A stretch of 41,515 bases of DNA from positions 1-41,515 of the forward strand of contig JAMCYG010000023.1 in assembly GCA_023473425.1 (NCBI GenBank), read 5' to 3'. This document shows positions 41,285 through 41,515 of this stretch, piece after piece. The position numbers and the translations under genes were made by a program. Under the pieces are notes generated by a model. That model did no database searches. It was not told where the DNA came from and saw nothing but the letters and a program-made list of their open reading frames with translations. The DNA is from Candidatus Martarchaeota archaeon (GTDB lineage Archaea; Micrarchaeota; Micrarchaeia; Micrarchaeales; Micrarchaeaceae). The first letter of the stretch is position 1. Every line of letters starts with the position of its first letter.

Positions 41285-41382
41285 AGCCCCAGGTGGGAGT
41301 TGAACCCACGGCTTTTTGCTTTATGGCAGCGCGCAAGCGCGCACATTACCATGCAAACACTCTGCCACTGAGTTACTGGGGC
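41285..41382 (-). tRNA. tRNA-Thr (anticodon GGT) with a 26-nt intron
   Basis: Acceptor GCCCCAG/CTGGGGC with T73, D stem ACTC/GAGT, anticodon stem TTTGC/GCAAA, loop ATGGTAA after splicing, T arm GTGGG-TTCAACT-CCCAC. The intron (26 nt on the minus strand, beginning atgtgcgcgc and ending ccataa) sits at 37/38. T73 is usual in archaeal tRNA-Thr. The track ORF 41084-41371 overlapping it is a shadow. Confidence 0.92.
41318..41343 (-). other. tRNA-Thr intron with canonical bulge-helix-bulge
   Basis: Exon bases ATGG (32-35) pair perfectly with intron bases CCAT, leaving three-base bulges on both sides at the splice sites. The interior is a GCGCG-CTTG-CGCGC hairpin. Boundaries can shift by one A. Confidence 0.8.
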
Positions 41383-41389
41383 AGCAATA

Positions 41390-41461
41390 AGCCTCAGGAG
41401 GGGATTGAACCCTCGACTTCCAGTTTACAAGACTGGCACTCTACCACTGAGTTACTGAGGC
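41390..41461 (-). tRNA. tRNA-Thr (anticodon TGT)
   Basis: Acceptor GCCTCAG/CTGAGGC with T73, D stem ACTC/GAGT, anticodon stem CCAGT/ACTGG, loop CTTGTAA, T arm GAGGG-TTCAATC-CCCTC. No intron. It lies seven bases upstream of the GGT tRNA-Thr on the same strand, so the pair may share a precursor; a TATA-like gcatataatag precedes it (about 41475-41485). Confidence 0.93.
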
Positions 41462-41515
41462 ATTTAAACATTTCTATTATATGCGGTTCCTATTTTATTA
41501 ATTACTGCTATGGGG

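Noticed and set aside
41084-41371. 95-residue plus-strand ORF at the right end
   Set aside because: It overlaps the end of tyrS and runs through a tRNA-Thr gene; the composition is not protein-like.
1-41515. Mobile elements, CRISPR arrays and attachment sites
   Set aside because: No transposase, integrase, direct-repeat array or tRNA-end duplication was found; the 52-bp repeat is a single tandem duplication inside a gene.

Overview
The window is archaeal DNA. Evidence: the GatD/GatE transamidosome instead of GlnRS, two histone-fold proteins, a Hel308 helicase, an archaeal RNase P RNA, tRNAs with introns at 37/38 and no encoded CCA, class III (prepilin-like) signal peptides, TATA boxes about 25-33 nt ahead of many starts, and Shine-Dalgarno sites of the GTGAT/GGTGA type. 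Compact genes, short gaps, many surface proteins with LamG/DUF2341 modules and a small RNase P RNA suggest a DPANN lineage, perhaps Micrarchaeota/ARMAN-like; that placement is inference. No transposase, integrase or CRISPR array was seen.

Layout. 1-4.6 kb (minus): a methylthiotransferase gene (MtaB type) split by a perfect 52-bp tandem duplication, then gatD and gatE (gatE runs off the window). 4.7-8.9 kb: a small zinc-ribbon protein, a bidirectionally flanked IleRS and a membrane PLD-like protein. 9.0-11.7 kb: a pilin-like protein, a divergent histone-fold protein, tRNA-Gly, intron-containing tRNA-Met, RNase P RNA (minus), a BofA-like membrane protein and a canonical histone. 11.8-13.9 kb: Hel308-type helicase.

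14.0-25.9 kb is the core accessory region: four consecutive plus-strand genes for exported proteins with prepilin-like N-termini (three LamG domains, a short pseudopilin, LamG, DUF2341+ConA-like) converge on a minus-strand operon encoding a winged-helix/coiled-coil protein, a VirB11/TadA-type ATPase, a linker protein and two separate GspF/FlaJ-type membrane proteins (TadB/TadC or Epd-like arrangement). Together they look like a type IV filament machine with its own lectin-like subunits. A second, related set lies at 37.5-39.7 kb (a DUF2341 pilin-like protein beside a membrane-anchored winged-helix regulator), and the 9.0-kb pilin shares a cysteine-patterned head with it.

26-41.5 kb: site-2 protease, tRNA-Gln, Nudix hydrolase, P-loop kinase, a tandem trio of TrkA-N/RCK proteins (one soluble, two with pore-like membrane parts and degenerate filters), a giant 1,831-residue surface protein, a metallo-beta-lactamase-fold hydrolase, RsmA/Dim1 methyltransferase, TyrRS and two tandem tRNA-Thr genes, one with a textbook bulge-helix-bulge intron. 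Intergenic stretches over 300 bases: 10.4-11.2 kb (tRNAs, RNase P RNA) and 39.7-40.1 kb (operator-like palindrome, a long hairpin, TyrRS promoter). All assignments come from reading the sequence; no database search was run.
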